64,000 bases of DNA from Orobanche coerulescens (taxonomy: Eukaryota; Streptophyta; Magnoliopsida; Lamiales; Orobanchaceae): assembly GCA_033398695.1 (NCBI GenBank), contig CM065803.1:98196001-98260000 (forward strand). Direction: 5' to 3'. Of the stretch, positions 54,595 to 64,000 are shown piece by piece (within the stretch, counting starts at the first letter, position 1; every line of letters starts with the position of its first letter). The position numbers were made by a program, and so were the translations under genes. Under the pieces are notes generated by a model. It worked only from the letters and a program-made list of their open reading frames with translations, did no database searches and was not told the origin of the DNA.

Positions 54595-55262
54595 AATCCC
54601 TTGTTGGATCCCTACGGGTGGTACATAGCAAGTTAGGAGTCGGCCGAACTACCTGAACAATTACATATACCCCAGATCCCTCGTCAAGGCAATCCCCTGG
54701 CTTTACCCGGTCTACAAGTCTCAAAAATATTTCAAGAATATCAACATTGGTACACCTTTTCAGAAATATCATTTTCATTTTTCAAAAACATCGATTTACG
54801 ATTCAAATCGCAAGATAATACATAAAGCACGATCAAGTACTTGCCTGGTGTTCCAACGAAATGGACAAATTGATTGGTAAGAAAATAGAACGGGCGATTC
54901 ACCAGATCTTCGACCTAGAATGGATAATATTATATAATTATTGCATTACGGATTATATAAATATTAAAACTCTCTCTCAATATTAGCTTATTTAAGGGCG
55001 AGAATGTACTTGTGGATACACCTTGCACGTTATCAGGGTATAGAAAAGTTATGTATCGAATTAGGAGCCATTTGGAGGTCGTTTGACCTATTTTGGATCA
55101 AAACCGGAAAGGTTGTATGCTTTTCTAACAAACACGAAAGTATTTGGATCAAAACATATTTTTTTAAACCTTTTTAAAAAGTTTAGGGATCAATCTAAAA
55201 TAACTAAAAATTTGATTTGGGGTCAAATGTAAAGTACCCAAAAATATAATTTTCGGGTCAAA
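54595..55262 (-). other. LTR-like scrap, probably gypsy
   Basis: No gene. ATCAAGTACTTGCCTGG near 54832 matches the transcribed LTR part of the minus-strand gypsies here (near 40709 and 56986), so I read it as an old minus-strand LTR fragment. The part after 55100 shows nothing I recognise. Confidence 0.4.
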
Positions 55263-56060
55263 TTGCACATGTCACAGGAACAATACATTGAGAAGGTGCT
55301 TAAGCGGTTTAACATGGATAAAGCTAAAGTTGTTAGTTTGCCTTTTACTAATAATTTTAAATTGACGAGTAAGGATTTCCCTACGACGAAGGAAGAGATT
55401 GAGGAAATGGATAGAGTTCCTTATGCCTCTGCGGTCGGGAGTTTGATGTATGCCATGGTATGTACGAGGCCCGACATTGCTCATGTCGTGGGAGTGGTGA
55501 GCCATTTTCTATCGAATCCGGGAAAGAAGCATTGGGAAGCCGTAAAGTGGATATTTAGATATTTACGAGGTACTTCCAAATTGGGGATCACATTTGGAAA
55601 TGGGAAAGCGATGCTTGTTGGTTATACCGATTCGGATATGTCAGGTAACAAAGATAACCGCAAATCCACATCCGGTTATTTGATGACGTTTGCAGGGGGA
55701 GCCATGTCATGGCAATCGAGATTGCAAAAGTGTGTTGCCTTGTCAATAACGGAGGCCGAATATATTGCGGCGGTGGAAGTGAGTAAAGAGCTCCTATGGT
55801 TAAAAATATTTTTACAAGAGCTGGGCTTCCGACAACGACGCTACGTGGTTCTTTGTGCTAGTCAGAGTGCGATTCATTTAGCGAAGAATGCGACTTTTCA
55901 CAAAAGAACAAAACATATCGATGTGAGATATCATTGGATTCGAGATGCATTGGAGGATGTTTTATTTGAACTTGATAAAGTTCACACAGATGATAATGGT
56001 TCCGATATATTAACTAAGGCGTTGAGTAGAGAGAAGTTTAAGATATGTTGCTTGATCGCA
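55263..56060 (+). pseudogene. Copia fragment: RT end and RNase H
   Basis: Open for 287 codons but starts abruptly within RT (LHMSQEQYIEKVLKRFNM), so the fragment is 5'-truncated. Contains VGSLMYAMVCTRPDI, RNase H GYTDSDMSG, SITEAEYIAA and the terminal HWIRDALED and ILTKAL motifs. The last residues run into non-coding sequence and a polypurine tract. It belongs to a copia lineage different from Copia A and D by sequence. Confidence 0.88.
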
Positions 56061-56101
56061 GGGATGGCGAATTCTTCCTATATTCCAGAAAGGGGGAGAT
56101 T

Positions 56102-56220
56102 TGTAGGCATTATTTCCGGAAGGTAGGAAGAGGAACAGGTAGGGCCGCGGCGCACTCCTCCTGCACCGCGTTACACATTTTTCATAAATTCCCCCTTCTT
56201 CTCTGGACTCCGGGCCGCGG
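56102..56220 (+). repeat. Start of the 3' LTR of the 55263 copia fragment
   Basis: Follows AGAAAGGGGGAGAT (polypurine tract, about 56087-56100) and begins TGTAGGCATT. Cut at 56220 by Gypsy E. Confidence 0.6.
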
Positions 56221-58382
56221 AGTAATACCCCCAAGACGATCAGGGCATATTACAGTGTCGTAGACCCCACAATGTGGAATCCACCAGGCTAACGTACCAA
56301 CAAGACATTCGACAACGACATACATCAACAACAAAACGACAATTTCACAATCCACGACATTCAAAACCAAAGACTAAAATACGACAATACAAACTGACAT
56401 CAAATCCACTTCCCAAAACGGGTACACAACAATAATAAATTCAAAAAGAGTACTAGAGTACTTAAACCAATTACATAATAAAGAAATCCCAAAACAAGAC
56501 ATCAATAAATAACCACTGAACAGAATCACGCCTGCCCATCATCCTCGTACGGCTCGCATGCTCGTTTTCTTCCTTGACCTGTACCTGAAATACAAGAGTA
56601 TTTCCCCCATTTAAGGGGTTCGCGACAACTGCTAGTGCAAGTACAATCCATTTGAACTACCATTCTAATCAGATGATAATATGCGCCAAAATCATTTTAG
56701 AAATCATTTATATTCCGGAGTATTTATGGCGCACACGCACAAAACGCATTTTCTCCAACAAAACAATTCAAAGTTAACCCTGGTACGAGACTCAAGGCCA
56801 CCGTACCCCATAGATCCCCATCGGACATCCCTGTGTGGTTAACCATAGTTCGCGGTACGAAACTCACGGCAACGTACCCCTAGAGGCCCTGTCGGACCAT
56901 CCCTAGGTGAACATACATATATCCATCCATACAACCACAATAAGCCATAATTCAAATACTAGAATGCGTAAACAAATGTAAAGTACTTGCCTTTGAGACA
57001 TCTTCGAAGAATTGGGAATGAATAACGACTACGAACGATCCGTATGGAAAACGACGGTCCCTAAACGAAGGATCAACATATCTCCATCCTAACGGACAAC
57101 AATAATCGAATGGAATACTCCCACAACCCCGATTACAAGCTAAGTCAATATACGATTAATCGATACGGGCGAGGGTTTTCACAAAATCTCCCCGTATCGA
57201 TAATTCACGGGTTAAACTCAAGGAAAATGGATTGGGAATCACCCAAAAACAACAATCGGTAAGGAATATCGCAATATACATGAACAATTCGGAATTAATC
57301 AAACAAAACCCGAAAACCCCCCAAAAATTGACAAAGTAGGGTTCTAAGTCAAAATACCTTGAATTGGAGTGGAGAAGATGGATTAAGATAATGATGTTCT
57401 AAGCTTGGAACACAAGAATCGGTCTGCAATGAGACTCCATGGATTAGTCTCCACAATTCGCCCTAAAATCGCCGGAATCGCCCAATGAAAGAGAAGAGAT
57501 GGAAAAATGACGGAAAAAGGGATCTGCTGTCCTATTTATAATGCATAGTTAGCGCACGCTAACCATCAAAAGGTAGCGCGCGCTAACGGGGATTGCAAGC
57601 AGTCCAGTAGCTGCTGCCCGGCGTCGCTAGCGTGCGCTAGACATGCTTAGCGCGCGCTAAATACTACTTGATAGCGTACGCTACGGAAGCCTAGCGCACG
57701 CTATCGGATGGTCAGTGTACAAGATTCTGGGTTCAGAACCCCCACTGCCCAGTACGCTAAAGTCGATAGCGCACGCTAATAACAACGAGTTAGCGTACGC
57801 TAACTGCACACCGATAGCGCACGCAAGGAGATAAGGAATAGCGTGTGCTACTCACGCAGCAGTTCAGTACTCTTCAGATCAGTACGCTGTTGCCGAAGGT
57901 ACGAAACTCGAAACGCACGACAAGGCCAGAATCCAGAAACATAAATATGAAATATACAAGACGACAGAGCTAAGCGTTGAAAGAAAATATAATTCCGACT
58001 ACCGGGGAATCCGAAATACAACAAAGAAGATGAAATTCCCTACTTATAGGAAATTACAAAAATGGCCCAAGTGTCCGAAAATCACGATACGACGTCGGAT
58101 TAACGAACCGAAAGTCACAACACGAACAAATCAATCATACGAACTCATACAAACCAAAAAAACAACGAGAACGAACAAGTTTTACGAGAATCGAACGTTC
58201 ATACGGCAAAACATAACATAAAATGGAATTACGTAAAAACATCTCCAAAACTCGTCCAAATGGAAAAAAACTCCAAGAATAAAGTAGATTCAAAACGTCG
58301 AAATGGTTACAAGCGAGTCGATAAAAATAGACACACACCAAAAATGGAAACTGCTAAAAATGGAAAAGGTACGGATATTACA
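56221..58382 (-). repeat. Gypsy E 3' LTR (about 2162 bp)
   Basis: Plus strand AGTAATACCCCCAAGACG (TG mutated to AG) to CGGATATTACA. Homologous to 63324-64000. Promoter dyads near 57549-57850, TATA at 57531. Polypurine tract AGAGGGAGAGAAT on the minus strand at 58383-58395. Confidence 0.9.
57531..57860 (-). promoter_or_regulatory. Gypsy E LTR promoter: dyad array and TATA box
   Basis: About ten dyads with mixed cores: TAGCGCACGCTA, TAGCGCGCGCTA, TAGCGTGCGCTA, TAGCGTACGCTA, spaced about 23-25 bp within pairs. GTCCAGTAGCTGCTG near 57603. The sense-strand TATA box ATTATAAATAGG lies at 57531-57542, next to the first dyad. Confidence 0.7.
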
Positions 58383-58417
58383 TTCTCTCCCTCTAAAAAG
58401 AAGTTTCATCCCGAAAC

Positions 58418-61400
58418 TTAAGAATCAAAAAGCTCGGGGTACCTCGAACGCATATCCTCCTCCAACTCCCACGTTGCCTCTTCCACTCCGTGCCTCGACC
58501 ATTGCACTTTAACTAAAGGAAAAGTTTTGTGCCTTAACTGTTTATCTCGATGCTCCAAATTCTGACGGGCCTCTCCTCAAACGTGACGTCCATCTCGATC
58601 TCCACATCTCCGAAATCAATAATGTGGGATGGGTCTCATACATACTTTCTTAACTGGGAGACGTGAAACACACTATATACATGACTCAATGACGGGGGTA
58701 AAGCCAACCGGTACGCCAATTCGCCAACTCTCTCTAATATCTCGAAAGGCCCAATATACCTCGGGCTGAGCTTCCCCTTCTTTCCAAAACGGAAAACTCC
58801 CTTCGACGGAGACACTCTCAAAAGAACATGATCTCCCACCTCAAGCTCCAAAGGTCGACGCCTAACATCCGCATAAGACTTATGTCGACTCTGAGCTGCT
58901 AACATTCTCCTTCTAATCAATTCAACTTTCTCCCTCGTCTCTAACATAAGATCTGGCTCGGTGCCAACTAAATCGGACGGCTCATCCCAACATATCGGTG
59001 ATCGGCAACGTCGGCCATAAAGCACCTCATATGGTGCCATCTTAATCGACGCATGCCAGCTATTATTATACATAAACTCAATCAAAGCCAGATGCTCCTC
59101 CCAGTCACTACTCCAGTCTAACGCACACACGCGCAACAAGTCCTCGAACATCTGAATGGTACGCTCGGACTGTCCATCGGTCTGAGGGTGGAAAGATGTA
59201 CTCAAACGCAAACGTGTCCCCAATACCTTATGCACCGCCTGCCAGAAATGCGATACAAATCGGCCATCTCTATACGAAATAATAGTCTTCGGCGTACCAT
59301 GAAGTCTCACTATCTGCGCGATAATAATGCGAGCCAATTTTTCTGGACAAGTATCCTTGATGCCAAGAAAATGTGCCGACTTAGTCAGTCAGTCTACGAT
59401 CACCCACACCATATTCATTCCGGTCTTCGTCCTCGGCAAGTTCGTGACAAAATCCATGGAGATATCTTCCCACTTCCATTCTGGGACGGGAAGTGGTTTC
59501 AACAACCCGGCTGGACGCTGATGCTCGATTTTGACTTGTTGACAAGTCAAACACTTAGCCACAAATTCAACTTCCTCATTCTTCATGTCATTCCACCAAA
59601 AATTCTTTCTCAAATATTTATACATTTTACTCGAGCCCTGATGGACTGAGTAAGGTGACACGTGAGCCTCTCTCATAATACTCCACCTCAATTCCAAGTC
59701 GTTCGGAAGACAAAGCCGACCTCGGAATCTCAATACACCATCCTCATGTATCACGAATCCCGGGGCTTTCCCCTTCTCTACATTCTCTCGAAGCTGAATA
59801 AACATCGGGTCTTCCAACTATCCCGATTTAATGTCGTCGACTAGAGACGAAGAAATCTCAAGAGTACGCAACTGCCTGGAACCCTCTGGTAATACAATCT
59901 CAACGCTCAACCACATCAACTCTCGCTGGATTCCTGTCTGGGCCGTAAGTAACTCAAGTGCCCGAATCGACATCGATTTCCAGCTCAAGGCATCTGCCAC
60001 CACATTTGCCTTGCCCGGATGGTAAAGGATCGCTAGGTCGTAATCCTTAATCAACTCCAACCATCTCTGCTGTCTCATGTTAAGCTCTTTCTGCGTAAAG
60101 ATGTACTTCAGACTCTTGTGATCGGTGAAAATCTGACACGACGAGCTATACAAGTAGTGACGCCAGATCTTCAATGCAAACACAACCACGGCCAACTCAA
60201 GATCGTGCATAGGGTAATTCAACTCGTATGGTTTCAACTGACGGGAAGCATAGGCAATCGTCTTCCCGTGCTGCATGAGTTCACATCCGAGCCCTTGGCC
60301 CGAAGCATCACTAAAAGCTGAGAAATCCTCATTACCACTCAGTAAAGCCAAAATGGGAGCGGTCGTCAACTGTTTCTTTAACTCCTCAAAACTCTTCTGT
60401 CTCTCGTCGGTCCACACAAACTTCTCTGACTTCTGTAACAACTGAGTCAGTGGTCGAGCGATCTTAGAGAACCCCTCTACAAATCTACGAGAATACCCGG
60501 TCAAACCCAGAAAAGTACGGGCCTCCTTCACATTTTTGGGCGGTGCCCAATCCAACACTGCTTCTATCTTATGTGGGTCCACATGAACACCCTCGGCCGA
60601 GATCACGTGGCCGAGAAACATAACCTCCCGTAACCAAAACTCACATTTTGAGAACTTCGCGAAAAGATGCTGAGTTCTCAAAATACCTAGCACGATATGC
60701 AAATGATGGGCATGCTCCTCCTCGCTCCTCGAGTAAATCAGGATATCGTCAATAAAAACGACTACACACTTATCGAGGTACTCGATAAAGACATTGTTCA
60801 TAAGCTGCATGAACACGGCTGGGGCATTGGTTAGACCAAAAGGCATAACCACGAACTCGTAATGACCGTATCTCGTCCGGAAGGCCGTCTTCGGAATATC
60901 GGAATCCTTCGCTCGGAGCTGATAATACCCTGATCTTCGAAAACACGGTTGCCCCTTGCAGTTGGTCAAACAAGTCATCAATCCTCGGGAGTGGATACTT
61001 GTTTTTGATAGTCACTTTGTTCAACTCTCAATAGTCGATACACAGACGAAGTGACCCATCCTTCTTCTTCACAAACAGGACCGGTGCGCCCCAAGGCGAA
61101 GCGCTCGGTCGAATATACACCATGTCTAGCAACACCCCAATTGTTTCTTCAACTCAAGCATCTCAGCAGGCGCCATACGATATGGCGTCTTAGAAATCGA
61201 TTCTGCACCCGGCTCTAATTCAACAGTAAACTCAACCTCTCGGTCTGGCGGCAAAACTCGACAACTCGTCTGGAAAGACGTCAGGATACTCACACACTAC
61301 CGGAATAGACGAGAGCTCGACTCCCCCTTATTCCGATCTCAACGCATAACACCAATAACCCGTGCAACCTCCTCGAAGAAGTCTCACCGCTTTCAAAGCG

Positions 61401-63028
61401 CTGATCAGAAATCTCTGGCTACTCCGCTTACACCCAACAAAGGAATGCTCGGTACCGTCAGAGGCTAACATCGAAACGGTTCTCATTCTATAATTCATGA
61501 TTGCCCCATGACGGTCCAGCCAATCCTCACCAAGAATCAGATCCTTGTCTCTAATATCTACCACAATCAGATTAGAAGACCAATCCCTCCCCGCGATACT
61601 CACCGGAAAATCTCTAATCTCACGATCCCCCACGATGCTATCCCCACTAGGCAGTTTAACAACAAAGGGTTCATACGCAACTAGGCAATCAACATGCAGG
61701 CGATGCACACAATCCAGAGATATGAAAGAATGCGTAGCACCAGAATCGAATAACACGGGAACATGATGGTCAAGGATGTGAACAGTACCTGTAGCTACCG
61801 TCGCGTCGGGATCTCCAGCTCATCTCATCTCATACACATGGGGTGGAACAGACCCCGCGCTAGAAGCTCCTCCTCTAGAAGGCTGCCCACGTCCTCGACC
61901 TCTACCAAAACTCTGCTGTGGCTGAGAAACTGTCGGTGCCTGATTTATGCTCGGTTCTCCCGCAACTGGGGCTGATATCTGAGTAACTTGTGCCCGAGAT
62001 GCATCCGTACAATACTTGGCACGATGCCCCATCCGTCCGCAAGAAAGACACTGAATCGGAGGTCTGTAACACTAGCTTATAATGTGTCCGGGGCGACCAC
62101 AGTTAAAGCAGTTAGGACCACGCACTGAACCAGTAGGAGCAGACATAGAACTGTTTCCTCACCCAAATGACGGGGAATGATTCCCGAAGACTCGCGAACC
62201 GGACTGGGCCTTTGGATACCCGCCAGACTTGCCTCCCGAAAACTGACCGGAGGTCTTCTGTTTCTTCCCCTCTGTCGCCGCCTCTGTCGCAGAGAACGAC
62301 ATCTCATAAGCCATTGCCTTGTTTTGATACTCCTTCAGAGTCGTGCATCTGAGACCAGACATCTAGTGGCGAACCCTCGGCTTCATCCACATGTTAAAGT
62401 GGCGGATCTTATCAATCTCATCTCGGACTTGGTTTCTCACATAATGAAGCTATTGGTTTTATTCTTTGATTGCCTGCGAAATCGGACCATCCTGGGTCTT
62501 AGCCTCAAAGAAGGCTCGGATCCTCCCCTCCTTAACTGGTCACGGATAAAATTCGTCCTCCATCAGCTCTCGGAACTCTACCCATGTGGCTGTCCGGTCA
62601 TGCCGTTTCACCGCTTGCCACCACGTTGCCGCCTCTTTGACTAGGAAGTACTGGGAGATGGGTACTTTCCTCTCCTCAGAGCAGTTAGCAGCCTCGAAGA
62701 CTTTCTCCATTTCAAATAACCAACTTTCCCAACCGGAAGGGTCGGAAGCACCATCAAACTGCGGAGGACGCATACGAATCATGTCCTGAAGTAGCTTATC
62801 ATTGTCAGATCCAATAGGCGGAACCGGGTTGGCATTAGCTTGGCCGACTAAGACGGCATGAGTTAGTAGCGTCATCTGGTTCGCTACTTGCTGTAAAATA
62901 TTAGCCACTCCTATATTCTCATGAGCATTGCCGGAGCTAGCAGACTGATCTTGCTGACCTCCGAAACTAGGTGGAACACTATTCGACAAGGAAGGCATCG
63001 CCGAATCAGTTCCTGAGTTATCGGACAT
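58418..63028 (-). pseudogene. gag-pol: Gypsy E gag-pol remnant
   Basis: ATG at 63028 (MSDNSGTDSAMPS). Gag capsid to FREL and a TAG near 62540, then knuckles near 62100 and 62045 (CLSCGRMGHRAKYC). Protease [13 protein letters not shown] near 61745. RT breaks: a TGA in IDY-ELNKVT near 61030 and a 10-base loss near 60945; FIDD near 60745. RNase [10 protein letters not shown] near 60310. Integrase: [11 protein letters not shown] near 59540, a TGA in VD-LTKSAHF near 59390, then PQTDGQSERTIQ with the catalytic Glu kept near 59165. The C-terminus has the chromovirus linker SVFHVSQLRKYV followed by a stop near 58636. The end YPELF is near 58430. Several stops are CGA-to-TGA or CAG-to-TAG changes. Confidence 0.9.
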
Positions 63029-63101
63029 GGCCGCCTCACCAGATGCGCCACGTTCTCTAGCGCGTCCGCGACCGCGTCCGCGTCCTCTACCAGCAGGAAT
63101 T

Positions 63102-63205
63102 CTGAAGAAGTAACTGGTGAGTACAATTCAAACACAAAATGCAACAAAGATATCAAGAAGGGAACAGAACAGAACAATGTAACGAGTCAAGTTAGGAAAA
63201 CTTAC
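63102..63205 (-). other. Predicted leader intron of Gypsy E
   Basis: On the minus strand: GGTGCTC/GTAAGT donor, T-rich interior, ACTTCTTCAG acceptor, 104 nt. It lies at the same place as the Gypsy B predicted intron, just before the RG-rich gag start. Inferred. Confidence 0.5.
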
Positions 63206-63306
63206 GAGCACCGGTGTACTGAGATGATGGAGTAGCAGTGATACTATTCAGAAATGACACTCAACTAGACCCAAACAACCGACAGCCTAGGTATCCATAA
63301 GCCTAA

Positions 63307-63318
63307 GCTCTGATACCA
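63307..63318 (-). other. Gypsy E primer binding site
   Basis: Minus strand TGGTATCAGAGC, five bases from the LTR end. Confidence 0.92.
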
Positions 63319-63323
63319 TATTC

Positions 63324-64000
63324 TGTAACACCCCAAGACGATCAGGGCATATTACAGCGCCGTGGACCCCACACTTTGGAATCCACCAGGCTATCGTACC
63401 AACAAGACATTTGACAATGACATACATCAACAACAAAACGACAATTTCACAATCCACGACATTCAAAACCAAAGACTAAAATACGACAATACAAACTGAC
63501 ATCAAATCCACTTCCCAAAACGGGTAGACAACAATAATAAATTCAAAAAGAGTACTCGAGTACTTAAACCAATTACATAATAAAGAAATCCCAAAACAAG
63601 ACATCAATAGATAACCACTAAACAGAATTACGCCTGCCCATCATCCTCGTACGGCTCGCATACTCGTTTGCTTCATTGACCTGTACCTCAAATACAAGAG
63701 TATTTCCTCGATTTAAGGGGTTAGCGACAACTGCTAGTGCAAGTACAATTCATTTGAACTACCATTCTAATCAGATGATAATATGCGCCAAAATCGTTTT
63801 AGAAATCATTTATATTCCGGAATATTTATGGTGCACACGCACAAAATGCATTTTCTCCAACAAAACAATTCAAAGTTAACCCTGGTACGAGACTCACGAC
63901 CACCGTACCCCGCAGAGCCCCGTCGGACATCCCTGGGTGGTTAACCATAGTTCGCGGTACGAAACTCACGACAACGTACCCCTAGAGGCCCCGTCGGACC
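63324..64000 (-). repeat. Gypsy E 5' LTR, partial
   Basis: Plus strand TGTAACACCCCAAGACG onward; matches 56221-56900. Only the 3' (U5) side of the LTR is inside the window; the promoter lies beyond it. Confidence 0.9.

Larger units (their letters stand above)
56221..64000 (-). mobile_element. Gypsy E: minus-strand Tekay-like chromovirus, right LTR runs off the window
   Basis: 3' LTR 56221-58382, gag-pol remnant 58418-63028, leader intron, primer site 63307-63318, 5' LTR from 63324. Same gene order and protein family as Gypsy A and B, but clearly diverged from them. Both LTRs are visible over about 670 bp and differ at perhaps 5 percent, so it is older than Copia A. Confidence 0.92.

Overview
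The window is plant nuclear DNA, probably from a repeat-rich eudicot, and it is almost entirely transposable elements. I found no intact host gene. Evidence for a plant: Ty1/copia and chromodomain Ty3/gypsy polyproteins of plant type, initiator-tRNA-Met primer sites (TGGTATCAGAGC), CACTA and Mutator-like elements, and two broken exons of plant-specific families (a histidine phosphotransfer protein and an At4g22758/DUF7054-like protein). The species cannot be named from the sequence.

Layout. (1) 1-8584: a near-complete minus-strand copia element ('Copia A', Sirevirus-like: gag, pol, a third ORF after pol, repeated polypurine tracts), inserted into the protease codons of a plus-strand gypsy element ('Gypsy A', 8585-13909, decayed). 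(2) 13910-20189: low-coding spacer with the two host exon relics, a non-autonomous CACTA (15170-16461, TSD TTA), a MULE-type element with a 10-bp TSD (17521-18671), a second CACTA-like end and a (CT)n tract. (3) 20190-37909: a gypsy tandem array ('Gypsy B'), LTR-internal-LTR-internal-LTR, bounded by one 5-bp TSD (ACGAA). Each junction contains a copy of the same 369-bp flanking sequence plus a truncated LTR end. (4) 38279-42213: leader and 5' LTR of a minus-strand gypsy ('Gypsy C'), inserted into the gag of a plus-strand copia ('Copia D', 42214-54594). Copia D is also interrupted by a solo LTR (45102-48104, TSD CTTCA), related to Gypsy C's LTR and inverted to it, and its own LTR holds a CACTA element (about 49910-54132). 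(5) 55263-56220: a copia fragment interrupted by a minus-strand gypsy ('Gypsy E', 56221 to beyond the window end), with both LTRs seen in whole or part and a broken gag-pol.

Most notable signal. The U3 promoter of every LTR whose TATA-proximal region is visible (Copia A, Gypsy A, B, C, E, and the solo LTR) carries an array of 12-bp dyad-symmetric elements lying directly upstream of the TATA box. The type is TAGC-NNNN-GCTA in Copia A, Gypsy A, B and E, and TTAC-NNNN-GTAA in Gypsy C and the solo LTR. The dyads come in pairs or short runs about 23-25 bp apart. The same arrangement, with its own TATA box, also sits between pol and ORF3 of Copia A, as if it were an internal promoter. Sharing one cis-element grammar between unrelated copia and gypsy lineages, with concerted changes of the central 4 bp, is the best candidate here for an undescribed system. 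I also recall palindrome-rich regulatory regions and multiple polypurine tracts being described for Sireviruses, so the copia part alone is less new.

Caution. Many differences between the near-identical Gypsy B copies cluster in a few blocks and fall at CAG/CTG sites. That pattern may be sequencing or consensus error at CHG-methylated sites, so frameshifts there should not be read as decay without checking.
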